Source of the DNA: CAVXYG01 sp963706835
GTDB lineage: Bacteria; Actinomycetota; Actinomycetes; S36-B12; GCA-2699445
Direction of reading: 5' to 3'
Assembly (NCBI GenBank): GCA_963706835.1
Contig: CAVPOB010000016.1
Location: 124,001-188,000, forward strand
DNA length: 64,000 bases
Shown piece by piece: positions 17,148 to 26,330 of the stretch. The stretch's first letter is position 1. Every line of letters begins with the position of its first letter. The notes below the pieces were generated by a model. That model was not told the DNA's origin. It did no database searches and was given only the letters and a program-made list of their open reading frames with translations. The position numbers and the translations under genes are program-made.

Positions 17148-17426
17148 ATGGCAGTCGAGGTCCGGATCCCGACGATCCTGCGCACCTACACCGACGGCGA
17201 GAAGGCCGTGACCGGCACCGGCGGCACGCTTGCCGAGCTGCTGGACGACCTGGAGTCGCGGCACTCCGGTCTGCAGGCCCGTCTGCTCGATGAGGGCAAG
17301 CTGCGCCGGTTCGTGAACGTGTACCTCAACGACGAGGATGTCCGGTTCCTCGACGGCCTGGCGACACCGATCAACGAAGGCGACGTCGTGACGGTGCTGC
17401 CCGCCGTCGCCGGCGGCGCGCGCTGA
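17148..17426 (+). CDS. cysO: Sulfur-carrier protein CysO (MoaD/ThiS family)
   Basis: A 92-residue ubiquitin-like sulfur carrier: VEVRIPTILRTYTDGEKAV, then FVNVYLNDEDVRFL, then a terminal LPAVAGGAR. As a thiocarboxylate at its GG terminus it donates sulfur to O-phosphoserine on CysM. M. tuberculosis CysO ends at GG, but here Ala-Arg follow, so the tail would have to be trimmed before activation, possibly by the neighbouring JAMM protease. CAGGAGAACCCCG is a strong ribosome site. It lies 126 bases after mec and 17 bases before cysM. Confidence 0.93.
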   Translation: MAVEVRIPTILRTYTDGEKAVTGTGGTLAELLDDLESRHSGLQARLLDEGKLRRFVNVYLNDEDVRFLDGLATPINEGDVVTVLPAVAGGAR

Positions 17427-17443
17427 TTCAGCCGCGGGTCGGC

Positions 17444-18391
17444 ATGCGTTACGACTCGCTGCTTGACTCGGTGGGCAACACCCCCCTGGTCGGACTGCCG
17501 GCACTGTCGCCGTCTCCTACGGTCCGGCTGTGGGCCAAGTTGGAGGATCGCAACCCCACCGGGTCGGTGAAGGACCGCGCCGCACTTGCGATGGTGGAGG
17601 ATGCCGAGGCCGCCGGGCTGCTGCAGCCCGGCGCCACCCTGCTGGAGCCGACCTCCGGCAACACGGGCATTTCGCTGGCGATGGTGGCGGCTCTGAAGGG
17701 CTACCGCATGATCTGCGTCATGCCGGAGAACACCAGCGCCGAGCGCACGCAGCTGTTGCGGATGTGGGGCGCGCAGATCGTCTACTCCGCCGCCGCCGGC
17801 GGCTCCAACGAGGCCGTGCGGGTGGCCAAGTCGCTGTCGCAGGAGCATCCCGAGTGGGTGATGCTCTACCAGTACGGCAATCCGGCCAACGTGCTGGCCC
17901 ACTACCGCTCAACGGGCCCGGAACTGCTGGCGGATCTGCCCACGATCACGCACTTCGTCGCTGGCCTCGGCACGACCGGCACGCTGATGGGGGTCGGGCG
18001 GTTCCTCCGCGAGCATCGGCCGAACGTGGCGATCGTTGCCGCCGAGCCGCGGTACGGCGAGTTGGTCTATGGGCTGCGCAACCTCGATGAGGGGTTCGTC
18101 CCGGAGCTCTACGACCCATCCGTGCTGACCTCGCGGTACTCCGTCGGCCCGGGCGATGCCCTGCACCGCACGCGGCAGCTGCTCACCGAGGAGGGCATCT
18201 TCGCGGGCATCTCCACCGGCGCGATCCTGCATGCGGCGCTGAGCATCGCTGATCGGATGCACGGCGAGGGCCGGGAGGCCGACATCGCGCTGATCGTCTG
18301 CGACGGCGGCTGGAAATACCTCTCGACCGGCGCCTACGCCGAGGACGAAGCGGCTGCGCGCACGGCGCTGGAAGGGCAGCTCTGGGCGTAG
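17444..18391 (+). CDS. cysM: O-phosphoserine sulfhydrylase CysM
   Basis: A 315-residue PLP enzyme of the cysteine synthase family. It has the Schiff-base lysine in NPTGSVKDRAAL, the EPTSGNTGISLAM substrate loop and the GLGTTGTLMG phosphate-binding loop. The genomic link to cysO and mec, and a C terminus reading DGGWKYLSTGAY, mark it as the CysO-dependent type that makes cysteine from O-phosphoserine and CysO-thiocarboxylate. It is co-transcribed with cysO. A 50-base gap with GCTCAGCCCCGGCTGC repeats separates it from the convergent hydrolase gene. Confidence 0.93.
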   Translation: MRYDSLLDSVGNTPLVGLPALSPSPTVRLWAKLEDRNPTGSVKDRAALAMVEDAEAAGLLQPGATLLEPTSGNTGISLAMVAALKGYRMICVMPENTSAERTQLLRMWGAQIVYSAAAGGSNEAVRVAKSLSQEHPEWVMLYQYGNPANVLAHYRSTGPELLADLPTITHFVAGLGTTGTLMGVGRFLREHRPNVAIVAAEPRYGELVYGLRNLDEGFVPELYDPSVLTSRYSVGPGDALHRTRQLLTEEGIFAGISTGAILHAALSIADRMHGEGREADIALIVCDGGWKYLSTGAYAEDEAAARTALEGQLWA

Positions 18392-18441
18392 CGGAACTCC
18401 GCTCAGCCCCGGCTGCCTTGCTCAGCCCCGGCTGCTTGTGC

Positions 18442-19509
18442 TCAGCCCCCACGGCCCTCCGCGCCGGCCAGGAAGTCGTCGATGATCGGCCAGGTCGTGG
18501 TGGCCGCCCGCGGCCCGGTGAGCACACCCATGTGGCCGCCCGGCGCCTCGCGCAGCGTGACCAGATGCTCGGGCACCAGGGTGCCGAGGTGATGGGTGGC
18601 GGCCTTCGGGGCAAAAATGTTGTCCGCGGTGCCGGCGATGTTCAACACGGGCACGGCCAGGCCCTCCAGCGTCACCTTCCGCCCGCCCCGCAGCGCCATG
18701 GTGCCCTCGCGGAGGTTGGAGGTGCGGATGAAGTTCTCGTAGATCTGCCGGATCGTGCGCCCCGGGTAGGCCTCCATCGCGTCCATCATGGCGTCGACCG
18801 CCTCGATCTGGGCCAGCACTTCGGGGCTGCCGGACTTCTTCACCAGGAAGTAGGGCTTCTTCGCCAACCGGATCGGGTCGGCGAGCTTGAACGCCAGGGT
18901 GTTGACCCTTCCCGGCACGCCGCCGGTCACCCGGAACACGGTGTGCTCCAGGGTGCCTCCGGTCACCTTGCCCAGCAGTCGGATGGGCTCGAACTTGCCC
19001 AGGGCGGTGAAGTCCCACGGTGAGGCGATCATGGCGACCGACGCGATCGGCAGGTCGGTGTGCTCGGCAGCAGTGAACGTGGCCAAGATGCCGCCCAGGC
19101 ACCAACCCACCAGGTGCACCGGCCGTGCGTCGTTGCGGCGCGAGACCTCCCGGATCGCTGCGGGCAGGATGTCATCGAGCCAGGTGCTCAGATCCAGTTC
19201 CGCGTGCTGGCGGGTGGAGATCTCGCCGTAGTCGACCAGGTAGGTCGGCCGTCCCTGCAGCATCAGGTGCTCGGCGAGCGAATTGCCGCGCCGCAGATCC
19301 ATCGTCGACGACGCGGTATTGACCGGCGGCACCAGCAGGGCCGGCAGCTGCGCCTCGGGTCGACGCTGGTCTGCGGGCACGTAGTGCAGCACCGTGGTGT
19401 GCGGCTCGTCGAGGACGACCTCCGAGGGGGTTCGCGTCAGGTCTGCCAGGCCACCGCCGACGAGGTGCCTGTAGAGCGTCCGGGCCCGCGCAATCACGTC
19501 GTCCACCAC
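18442..19509 (-). CDS. PhaC-like alpha/beta hydrolase
   Basis: A 355-residue alpha/beta-hydrolase related to poly(3-hydroxyalkanoate) synthases. The nucleophile elbow is GWCLGG, with Cys in place of Ser as in PhaC. There is an aspartate in IAGTADNIFAP and a late histidine in GGHMGVLTGP. The protein is shorter than typical PhaC and lacks the long N-terminal domain. The start is uncertain: GTG 19509 opens the cleanest frame, but a TAGGGT hexamer sits six bases before an in-frame ACG at 19584, which would add 25 Pro-rich residues. It is divergent from murI. Whether it makes polymer is unknown. Confidence 0.8.
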   Translation of the reverse strand: MVDDVIARARTLYRHLVGGGLADLTRTPSEVVLDEPHTTVLHYVPADQRRPEAQLPALLVPPVNTASSTMDLRRGNSLAEHLMLQGRPTYLVDYGEISTRQHAELDLSTWLDDILPAAIREVSRRNDARPVHLVGWCLGGILATFTAAEHTDLPIASVAMIASPWDFTALGKFEPIRLLGKVTGGTLEHTVFRVTGGVPGRVNTLAFKLADPIRLAKKPYFLVKKSGSPEVLAQIEAVDAMMDAMEAYPGRTIRQIYENFIRTSNLREGTMALRGGRKVTLEGLAVPVLNIAGTADNIFAPKAATHHLGTLVPEHLVTLREAPGGHMGVLTGPRAATTTWPIIDDFLAGAEGRGG

Positions 19510-19669
19510 GCCCGCCGGCAGCCGGGGCAGGTCGGTGGGCGGGCCAGTACCCGGTCCGGCCGGCGGTCCGGGCTCCTGGATCGTGAGCGCACCCTAACCA
19601 GTCCCCGGCCGCGACGCGACGCTGACAGCGGGGTGTCCGGCGTCGCGGGTCGGTAGCCTGGCGCCCACC

Positions 19670-20479
19670 ATGACAGACGCACCGATCGGCATCTTCGACT
19701 CCGGCGTCGGCGGCCTCACGGTGGCCCGCGCGATCCTGGACCAGCTGCCCAACGAGCCGCTGGTCTACATCGGCGACACCGCGCGCGGCCCGTACGGCCC
19801 CAAGCCGATCGCACAGGTGCGCGGCTATGCCCTCGACATCATGGATCACCTCGTCGAGCGGGGGGTGAAGATGCTCGTCATCGCCTGCAACTCCGCCAGC
19901 GCCGCCGTGCTGCGCGATGCCCGGGAGCGCTACCACGGCATCCCGCTGGTCGAGGTCATCTATCCCGCGGTGCGACGCGCGGTCCGCGCGACGCGCAACG
20001 ATCGCGTCGGCGTGATCGGCACTCGGGCCACCATCACCTCCCGCGCCTACGACGACGCCTTCGCCGCGGCCACGCATCTGCGCATCCACAGCGCCGCGTG
20101 CCCGCGGTTCGTCGAGTTCGTCGAGGCGGGCATCACCAGCGGGCCGGAGTTGCTGGAGGTGGCCCGCAGCTACCTCAAGCCGCTGGTCGCCGCGGATGTG
20201 GACACGCTGGTGCTCGGCTGCACGCACTATCCGCTGCTGACCGGCGTGCTCTCCTACGTCATGGGCGAGGGCGTCACCCTGGTCAGCAGCGCCGAGGAGA
20301 CCGGCAAGGACGTCTACCGGACGCTGCTGGAGTTCGGCCTGCTGCGCGGCCCCGACCTTCCCCCGCCGCGGCATCACTTCCTCGCGACGGGCGATCCGGA
20401 CTCGTTCGCGGCGCTCGGTCGACGCTTCCTCGGCCCCGAGATCGTGACGGTCGAGCCGGCCCGCGGCGTGGCCAGCTGA
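19670..20479 (+). CDS. murI: Glutamate racemase
   Basis: A 269-residue enzyme making D-glutamate for peptidoglycan. It shows GIFDSGVGGLTV, the first catalytic cysteine in IACNSASAA and the second in LGCTHYPLL, with YIGDTARGPYG near the N terminus. Full family length. TAGCCT lies 10 bases upstream of ATG 19670. It is followed by the metallo-beta-lactamase-fold gene and rph-rdgB, the same order as in M. tuberculosis. Confidence 0.95.
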   Translation: MTDAPIGIFDSGVGGLTVARAILDQLPNEPLVYIGDTARGPYGPKPIAQVRGYALDIMDHLVERGVKMLVIACNSASAAVLRDARERYHGIPLVEVIYPAVRRAVRATRNDRVGVIGTRATITSRAYDDAFAAATHLRIHSAACPRFVEFVEAGITSGPELLEVARSYLKPLVAADVDTLVLGCTHYPLLTGVLSYVMGEGVTLVSSAEETGKDVYRTLLEFGLLRGPDLPPPRHHFLATGDPDSFAALGRRFLGPEIVTVEPARGVAS

Positions 20480-20564
20480 TCGTCGGCGCCTGCTGCAGTT
20501 GCGGTGGTCACACGCCGGGCCGCCGTGGTCGTGGCGCGGGCGTTCGCTGGTCTACGCTCGCTGT

Positions 20565-21310
20565 GTGGAACTCGTCGTCGTTGGCTGTTCCGGATCGTTT
20601 CCCGGGCCCGGATTCGCCCGCCTCGTGCTACCTGCTGGAGCATGAGGGCACCCGGATCCTGCTGGACATGGGCAATGGCTCGCTCGGCTCGCTGGCCCGC
20701 TTCGTCGACATCTACGACATCGACGCGGTGCTCGTCAGCCACCTGCACGTCGATCACTTCATCGACCTGTGCTCCTACTACGTCGCCCTGCGCTATCGGC
20801 CCGCCGGCAGCATGGGGCCCGTCGCCGTGTGGGGCCCTTCCGATACCGGGCGTCGACTGGTTGCTGCCTACGGGTTGCGCGGGGATGAGACCGTGACCGG
20901 GGAGTTCGAGATCCGGGACATGGAACCGCAGTTCTCGGTCGGTCCCTTCACGGTCAGCACCACCAGGGTGGTCCATCCGGTGGAGGCATACGGCATCCGC
21001 GTCGAGGCTGGTGGCCGCGTTCTGGCCTATTCCGGGGACACCGGGCCCACCGACCGCCTCGTGGACCTCGCGCGCGACGCCGATGTCGCGCTGTTCGAGG
21101 CGTCGTTCCTGGAGGCGGCCCAACAACCCGATCGACCTGCATCTGACGGCCCAGCAGGCCGCCGAGCACGCGGCCCGAGCCGGCGCAGACCGGCTCGTGC
21201 TGACGCATCTGGTGCCATGGAACGACCGGGAGCTCACGCGGGAGCAGGCCGATGGGCATTTCCCGGGCGAGATCACGCTGGCCAGCACCGGCCTGCGCAT
21301 GACGGTCTAG
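20565..21310 (+). CDS. Metallo-beta-lactamase fold hydrolase, Rv1339-like (two frameshifts)
   Basis: The joined product is about 248 aa. The metal-binding HLHVDHFIDLCSYY motif (HxHxDH), AYSGDTGPT and a late LVLTHLVPWND are present. The M. tuberculosis homologue at this position (Rv1339) has been reported as an atypical cAMP phosphodiesterase; whether that holds here is inference. Translation starts at GTG 20565 (VELVVVGCSGSFPG). The frame breaks at about 20607 (extra C in a GGGCCC run) and at about 21121 (extra C before AACAACCCG). Both sides are well conserved, so I treat these as sequence errors. Confidence 0.8.
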
Positions 21311-21318
21311 GGGGGACC

Positions 21319-22051
21319 ATGACGCGATCCGACGGCCGGCAGGCCGATGAGCTGCGACCCGTCGCCTTCGAGCGAGGCTGGCTGGACCACGCCGAAGGCT
21401 CGGTGCTGGTGAGCTTCGGCAGGACCCGTGTGCTGTGCGCGGCATCCTTCACACCGGGTGTCCCGCGCTGGCGCCGCGATTCCGGATTGGGATGGGTCAC
21501 CGCCGAATACGCGATGCTGCCTCGGGCCACGCACACCCGGTCCGACCGGGAGTCGGTGCGGGGCCGGATCGGTGGCAGGACGCACGAGATCAGCCGGCTG
21601 ATCGGACGCTCGCTGCGGGCGGTCGTGGACGACCGGCAGCTGGGTGAGAACACCATCGCCGTGGACTGCGATGTGCTGCAGGCCGACGGCGGGACCCGGA
21701 CCGCGGCGATCACCGGCGCGTATCGTCGCCCTCGCCGACGCCGTGGCCACCGGGCAGCGCCGCGGTCTGATCCCCGACCGGGCGCAGGTGCTCACCGACT
21801 CGGTGGCGGCCGTGAGTGTCGGCATCGTGGCCGGCGAGCCGCGACTGGACCTGCACTACGACGATGATGTCGCCGCCGAGGTCGACATGAACGTCGTGAT
21901 GACTGGGGATGGGCGCTACGTCGAGGTGCAGGGGACGGCCGAGGGGGACCCGTTCGACCGCGCCCTGCTCGACGGTTTGCTCGACCTGGCAGCCAGCGGC
22001 TGCGGGCGGCTGCGGGACTTGCAGACGGCGGCGCTGGAGTCCCAGCGATGA
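21319..22051 (+). CDS. rph: Ribonuclease PH (one frameshift)
   Basis: A phosphorolytic 3'-5' exoribonuclease that trims tRNA 3' ends. The N half shows DELRPVAFERGWLDHAEGSV, RTRVLCAASF, MLPRATHTRSDRE and RLIGRSLRAVVD. The C half shows DLHYDDDVAAEVDMNVVMT and EVQGTAEGDPFDRALL. The frame shifts at 21724, where TAT-C-GTC has one extra C in what should be GAYVALADAV; joined length is about 243 aa, as expected. GGGGGG precedes ATG 21319. The stop overlaps rdgB as ATGA. Confidence 0.9.
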
Positions 22052-22668
22052 CGCGCCGCATCGTGCTGGCGACCCGCAACGCCGGCAAGATCGCCGAGCT
22101 GCAACGCATCCTCGCCGACGCCGCACTCGATGTCGCATTGGCCGGAACCGAGGCGTTCGCCGACCTGCCCGATGTTGCCGAAACCGGCACGACGTTCGCG
22201 GCGAACGCGCTGTTGAAAGCGCGGGCGGTGGCCGAGCACACCGGGCTGCCCGCGGTCGCCGATGATTCTGGGCTGTGTGTGGACGCGCTGAACGGGATGC
22301 CGGGCATCTTCTCTGCGCGCTGGGCGGGCCGTCACGGCGACGATCAGGCCAATCTCGATCTCGTCCTGGGGCAGTTGTCGGACGTATCGGACGAGCGCCG
22401 CGGGGCCCGCTTCGTGTGCGCAGCTGCGGCTGTGCTGCCGCAGGGCGGGGAGCGAGTCGTGGAGGGAGAACTGGCCGGAACCCTGCTGCGGGAGCGCCGC
22501 GGCAGGAACGGATTCGGCTACGATCCCATCTTCGTGCCCCATGGCGAGCAGCGGACGACGGCGCAGATGTCGGCTGCGGAGAAGGACGCGATCAGCCACC
22601 GCGGGCAGGCCTTCCGCGCACTGGTGCCGCAGTTGGCCGACCTGCTGGGCGCCGAGGTCACGGCTTGA
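22048..22668 (+). CDS. rdgB: XTP/dITP diphosphatase (RdgB/HAM1 family)
   Basis: A 206-residue nucleotide-pool sanitiser that hydrolyses dITP and XTP to the monophosphates. Family motifs: LATRNAGKIAEL at the N terminus, GTTFAANALLKARA, ADDSGLCVDALNGMPGIFSA, RNGFGYDPIF and a late ISHRGQAFRAL. Translationally coupled to rph (ATGA). Its 3' end overlaps the convergent YibE/F gene by 11 bases. Confidence 0.95.
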   Translation: MTRRIVLATRNAGKIAELQRILADAALDVALAGTEAFADLPDVAETGTTFAANALLKARAVAEHTGLPAVADDSGLCVDALNGMPGIFSARWAGRHGDDQANLDLVLGQLSDVSDERRGARFVCAAAAVLPQGGERVVEGELAGTLLRERRGRNGFGYDPIFVPHGEQRTTAQMSAAEKDAISHRGQAFRALVPQLADLLGAEVTA

Positions 22669-23854
22669 CGTAGCGGGAGGCCGCGATCGCGCGCCGCCGG
22701 GAATCCACCAGCAGCGCGGCGGCCAGTCCGGTCGTGATGGGAACGGCGGCGATGATGCCCAGGCCGCCCACCATCGATCGCAGGATCTCCGCGGCGATCG
22801 CTTCGCTGTTGATGGACTGCAGCATGGGCGCATCGGACAGCGTGATGAGGAGGAACAGCGGCAAGGCGGCACCGACATAGGCCAGCACGAGGGTGTTGAC
22901 GACGGCGGCCACGTGGTCGCGCCCCACGCGCATTCCCGCAGCCCACAGTGAGCGCAGCGAGACCCGTTCATCGGCGCCGTAGACCTCCCAGACGGTGGCC
23001 GCCTGCGTGACCGTGACGTCGTCCAGCACACCGAGGGCGCCGATCACCAGCCCAGCCAGCAGCAGCCCGCGCAGGTCGAGCACGTTGCCCGAAACGGCGT
23101 ACAGATAGGCGGCGTCGTCGGTGGCCACACCAGTGAAGTTCATGATGCCGGTGAACAGTCCGCCCAACAGCGTCGTGATGATGAGTGCCACCAGCGTGCC
23201 GATCAGGGCGACCCCGGTCCTCACGTTGAAGCCGTGCGCCAGACCCATCGACACGATCGCGATCGCCGAGGCGCCGATGGCGGCCACGACAACCGGCGGT
23301 CGCCCCTCGAGCAGGGCCGGCAAGACGTAGATCGCCAGGATCAGCATGGATGCGGCCAGGCCGATCAGGGCGCTGACGCCCTTCCATCTCGCCAGCACCA
23401 CCACCGCAGCCGCGAACAGCAGCGATAGCACCAGCAGCGGCAGCGTGCGGTCCACGTCGGCGAGCGCATAGGCAGGGTCGGTGCCCTCCGGCAGCGGCTG
23501 CAGATACACGCGCGTGCCGGGATCGAGCTCCGGCGACGTCGGGCCGACAGTGAGATTCAGGGAGACGGTCGAGGCCTCATCCGCGCCCTCATCGATGCTG
23601 ATTACTGCCACCGCGCAGGTCTCGTCGGCGTTGTCGCACGGCTCGACGGTCTGCACCGTGCCCCGGACGAAGTCGCCGACCTCGATGACCGGCAGCGCCC
23701 CGCGGTCCGGCCAGGTGACCACCATGCCGATGATCGTGAGCGCCACCAGCGGAGCCAGGGCGTACACGACGATCCGCTTCAGGCCCTGCGGCGCCTCGAA
23801 ACCTCCGCCGCGGTCATGACTATGGCTATGGCCGGCGCCCATGTGATCTTGCAT
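22658..23854 (-). CDS. YibE/F family multi-pass membrane protein
   Basis: A 398-residue membrane protein with one N-terminal helix (about 27-45), an extracytoplasmic domain of about 75 residues containing two cysteines (EPCDNADETCAV), then seven or more helices carrying family segments LLGGLFTGIMNFTGVATDDA and LGVLDDVTVTQAATVWEVY. The N terminus is histidine-rich (GHSHSHDRGG), which might bind metal. ATG 23854 is chosen as the first codon giving this layout; the longer open frame upstream overlaps the divergent alkD-like gene. Function of the family is not known. Confidence 0.83.
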   Translation of the reverse strand: MQDHMGAGHSHSHDRGGGFEAPQGLKRIVVYALAPLVALTIIGMVVTWPDRGALPVIEVGDFVRGTVQTVEPCDNADETCAVAVISIDEGADEASTVSLNLTVGPTSPELDPGTRVYLQPLPEGTDPAYALADVDRTLPLLVLSLLFAAAVVVLARWKGVSALIGLAASMLILAIYVLPALLEGRPPVVVAAIGASAIAIVSMGLAHGFNVRTGVALIGTLVALIITTLLGGLFTGIMNFTGVATDDAAYLYAVSGNVLDLRGLLLAGLVIGALGVLDDVTVTQAATVWEVYGADERVSLRSLWAAGMRVGRDHVAAVVNTLVLAYVGAALPLFLLITLSDAPMLQSINSEAIAAEILRSMVGGLGIIAAVPITTGLAAALLVDSRRRAIAASRYVKP

Positions 23855-23917
23855 ACCCGTTCTGCCCCCGCGATGGGCTATCACAGCCCAGGAAACAGCA
23901 TCGATAGCGTGGCAGGT

Positions 23918-24667
23918 GTGGACATCGCTGCCGTCGCTGATGAGGTCCGCGCGGGTCTGCGTTCGGCGGCCGACCCGGAGCGGGCAGTCCAGCATCGCCG
24001 GTATCTGCGGTCCTCTGCCGAGCACTGGGGCGTCCCGGTGCCGGCCGCTCGCAAGGCCATCCGCACCGCAGGACGAACCATGGGCCCCGACGATCTGATC
24101 GGGCTCGTAGAGCAGTTGTGGGCTTCGGGAGTCTTCGACCAGCGGCTGGCGGCGGCGCTGCTGCTGGATCGCCACGCCCGGGTAATCCGCGCAACCGATC
24201 TGCCCTGGCTGACCAGCCTCATCCGCGACGCGGGTACCTGGGCCCTGGTGGATCTGCTGGTGCCGCGGCCGTTGGCGGCAGCCGATGCAGACGATCCGGT
24301 GAAGACCACGGAAGTGCTGGACGGCTGGTCGCGGGACGAGGACTTCTGGTTGCGGCGAGCAGCGATCCTGGCGCACCTGGTGGGTCTGAGGGCGGGGGCC
24401 GGGGACTGGGAGCGCTTCGCCCGGTACGCCGATCAACTGCTGGCAGACCGCGAGTTCTTCGTGCGCAAGGCGATTGGCTGGGTGCTACGGGATGCCGGGC
24501 GGAGGGATCCGAAGCGGGTGGCTGCTTGGGTGGCCGCTCGCACGGATCGGATCAGCGCAGTGGCATTGCGGGAAGCGGTGAAGCCACTGGATCAGGCAAC
24601 GGCCAGTGCGCTTCGGGCGGCACACGCGGAGGGTGAACCGGCGACGCTCACACCGGGACCGCGGTGA
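23918..24667 (+). CDS. DNA alkylation repair protein, AlkD-like HEAT-repeat family
   Basis: A 249-residue all-helical protein: VPVPAARKAIRTAGR, then WALVDLL, then DFWLRRAAILAHL, and the C-terminal FFVRKAIGWVLRDAGRRDP segment typical of AlkC/AlkD-type glycosylases that excise alkylpurines without base flipping. The GTG at 23918 lies seven bases after a TAGCGT hexamer, favouring it over in-frame ATG 23873 or the long upstream frame. It is divergent from YibE/F and overlaps the 3' end of the convergent sortase gene by 20 bases. Confidence 0.83.
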   Translation: MDIAAVADEVRAGLRSAADPERAVQHRRYLRSSAEHWGVPVPAARKAIRTAGRTMGPDDLIGLVEQLWASGVFDQRLAAALLLDRHARVIRATDLPWLTSLIRDAGTWALVDLLVPRPLAAADADDPVKTTEVLDGWSRDEDFWLRRAAILAHLVGLRAGAGDWERFARYADQLLADREFFVRKAIGWVLRDAGRRDPKRVAAWVAARTDRISAVALREAVKPLDQATASALRAAHAEGEPATLTPGPR

Positions 24668-25295
24668 GGACCACGTTGTCGAGGTACCCGCCCTGCTCCT
24701 TGATGTAGGCGCCGCCGCACGAGATCACGATCAGACGCGGGGGGCCGCTGCGCTCGAAGAGGTCGGCCAGTGGGACGACCTGCTTGGAGATGCTCTCATT
24801 GCGTTCCACGCGGTAGGTGTGGGGAACGCCCTCGGCGTCGGCCACGACGATGGTGGAACCCACCGCGACGGTAGGCAGGTCGAACAATGCGCCCTTGACG
24901 CCGACGCCGTCGCGATGGCCCATCAGCACGACGGAGCCCTCGCCGTCGCCGGGCGCCGACCCGAACTCGTACCAGCCCACGCGCGACACGTCCTGCGGGA
25001 CCTCGGCCTGGCCATCGGCGGTCACGCCGACCGGCTGCACCTCGATGCTGCCCAGCCCGGGGATGTCGGCACGGACGGGGTCGGCGCCATCGACCGGTTG
25101 CGGCACCACCCGAATGGCTGCGGGGTCGGGACTGGAGCCGGTCGCAGGGCTCGCAGGCGGTGGGGCGAACTGGACCTCGACTCGTTCGGAGACCGGGACC
25201 GGCGGGTTCGACGGCTGATCGCCAGCAAGCCCCGCCGCGCATCCGGTGAACACCAGAGAGGCCGCGATGGCCGACCCGATGAGGAATCGACGCAT
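24648..25295 (-). CDS. Class E/F-type sortase with lipoprotein signal
   Basis: A 215-residue transpeptidase. The N terminus is a lipoprotein signal with lipobox LVFTGC, then a Pro-rich linker. The sortase barrel carries the catalytic histidine in VVLMGHRDG and the catalytic cysteine in VISCGG, followed by GYLDNVVLTAV. Lipid anchoring in place of a membrane helix is unusual for a sortase. GGAGG five bases before ATG 25295 fixes the start. The DUF4397 surface protein gene lies 32 bases upstream on the same strand and is the likely substrate. Confidence 0.85.
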   Translation of the reverse strand: MRRFLIGSAIAASLVFTGCAAGLAGDQPSNPPVPVSERVEVQFAPPPASPATGSSPDPAAIRVVPQPVDGADPVRADIPGLGSIEVQPVGVTADGQAEVPQDVSRVGWYEFGSAPGDGEGSVVLMGHRDGVGVKGALFDLPTVAVGSTIVVADAEGVPHTYRVERNESISKQVVPLADLFERSGPPRLIVISCGGAYIKEQGGYLDNVVLTAVPV

Positions 25296-25327
25296 CACGG
25301 CCTCCAGGATTGGTGGGGAAGGGACGA

Positions 25328-26149
25328 TCAGGCCTTGGTGGCGGCCATGCGGCGGGTCGCCATGGCAGCACCGAGCAGGACGGCAGCGCCGATGCCCAGG
25401 GCGAGCGTGGAGTTGCCGGTGGATCCGGCCAGGCTGCCGTCTCCGGCCGGGACGCCGGACGGCGCGCTGTGCATGCCCTCGATGACCTGCACGGCGAGAG
25501 CCAGGCTCTCGCCCTCAGCCGAGCCCCAGGCGTACACGATGGTGTTGGCGCCTTCCTTCACCTCGACATCGGCCGGGCCGAGGGCGACGGTGGTCGTGCC
25601 GGCGAGCACGACATCGGCCGACAAGGTGCCGGCGGGCAGATCCGCCGTGGCCTCGTTCGGGTTGGTGAGGTTGCTGAAGGCCACGTCACCGTTGGCGCGC
25701 ACATCGACGGCCGGAGCCGCTGCGATGTGGCGCACGGTCAGCCGACCCTGACCCGCGGCGACCATGCTGGTGTCGTTGACGAACACATTCAGGGTCGGAT
25801 CCCCAGCCTCGGTGAGGTTGGCCGTGACGGTGGCATTGGCGCCGGCCGGAACGGCGGTGCCGGGGGCCTCCAGCACGGCCGTGCCGCTGCCGGGGGCCTC
25901 GCCGTCGGCGTAGACGGCCAGATCGTAGGTGCCGGCCGGTACCTCGAGGGTCTCCAGCGTGCCGGGGGTGAAGTTGTCGATGAGCAGCGTCTCGCCGGCG
26001 TACACGTCGACGACATCGGCTCCGGCGCCGGCCGGGATGCCGTGCAGGACCGAGACGGTGGCCTCATCGGCGGCGTTGGCGGGCAGCGCCATCGCCAGGA
26101 CGGGCAGGGAGGCGGCCGCGCCGGCCGCGGCAACTCGCTGGAGCTTCAT
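25328..26149 (-). CDS. DUF4397 domain secreted, probably cell-wall-anchored protein
   Basis: A 273-residue protein with a Sec signal peptide ending ALPANA, then two beta-rich repeats of the DUF4397 type (SVLHGIPAGAGADVVDVYAG and VRHIAAAPAVDVRANGDVAF). A C-terminal hydrophobic helix and basic tail (TRRMAATKA) follow a flexible SLAGSTGNST linker. The tail looks like a sorting signal but has no strict LPxTG; LAGST is the nearest motif. GAAAGGAACACC is a strong ribosome site. It is an operon with the downstream sortase. Ligand unknown. Confidence 0.82.
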   Translation of the reverse strand: MKLQRVAAAGAAASLPVLAMALPANAADEATVSVLHGIPAGAGADVVDVYAGETLLIDNFTPGTLETLEVPAGTYDLAVYADGEAPGSGTAVLEAPGTAVPAGANATVTANLTEAGDPTLNVFVNDTSMVAAGQGRLTVRHIAAAPAVDVRANGDVAFSNLTNPNEATADLPAGTLSADVVLAGTTTVALGPADVEVKEGANTIVYAWGSAEGESLALAVQVIEGMHSAPSGVPAGDGSLAGSTGNSTLALGIGAAVLLGAAMATRRMAATKA

Positions 26150-26330
26150 GGTGTTCCTTTCAACAGGATGTGCGGTACACCCATAACTTCCGCCCCAGTG
26201 CTCGGGATGGATGCACGGTCGGCAAGAAAGTTGTGCAGAAGTTGGGCGTAGTGGTTCGGCCCAGCAACGGGTGCGCCGCTCTCGCGAGCGCTCGCGCCAT
26301 GCCGCGTTCGGATCTAGGCTGAGGCACAGC

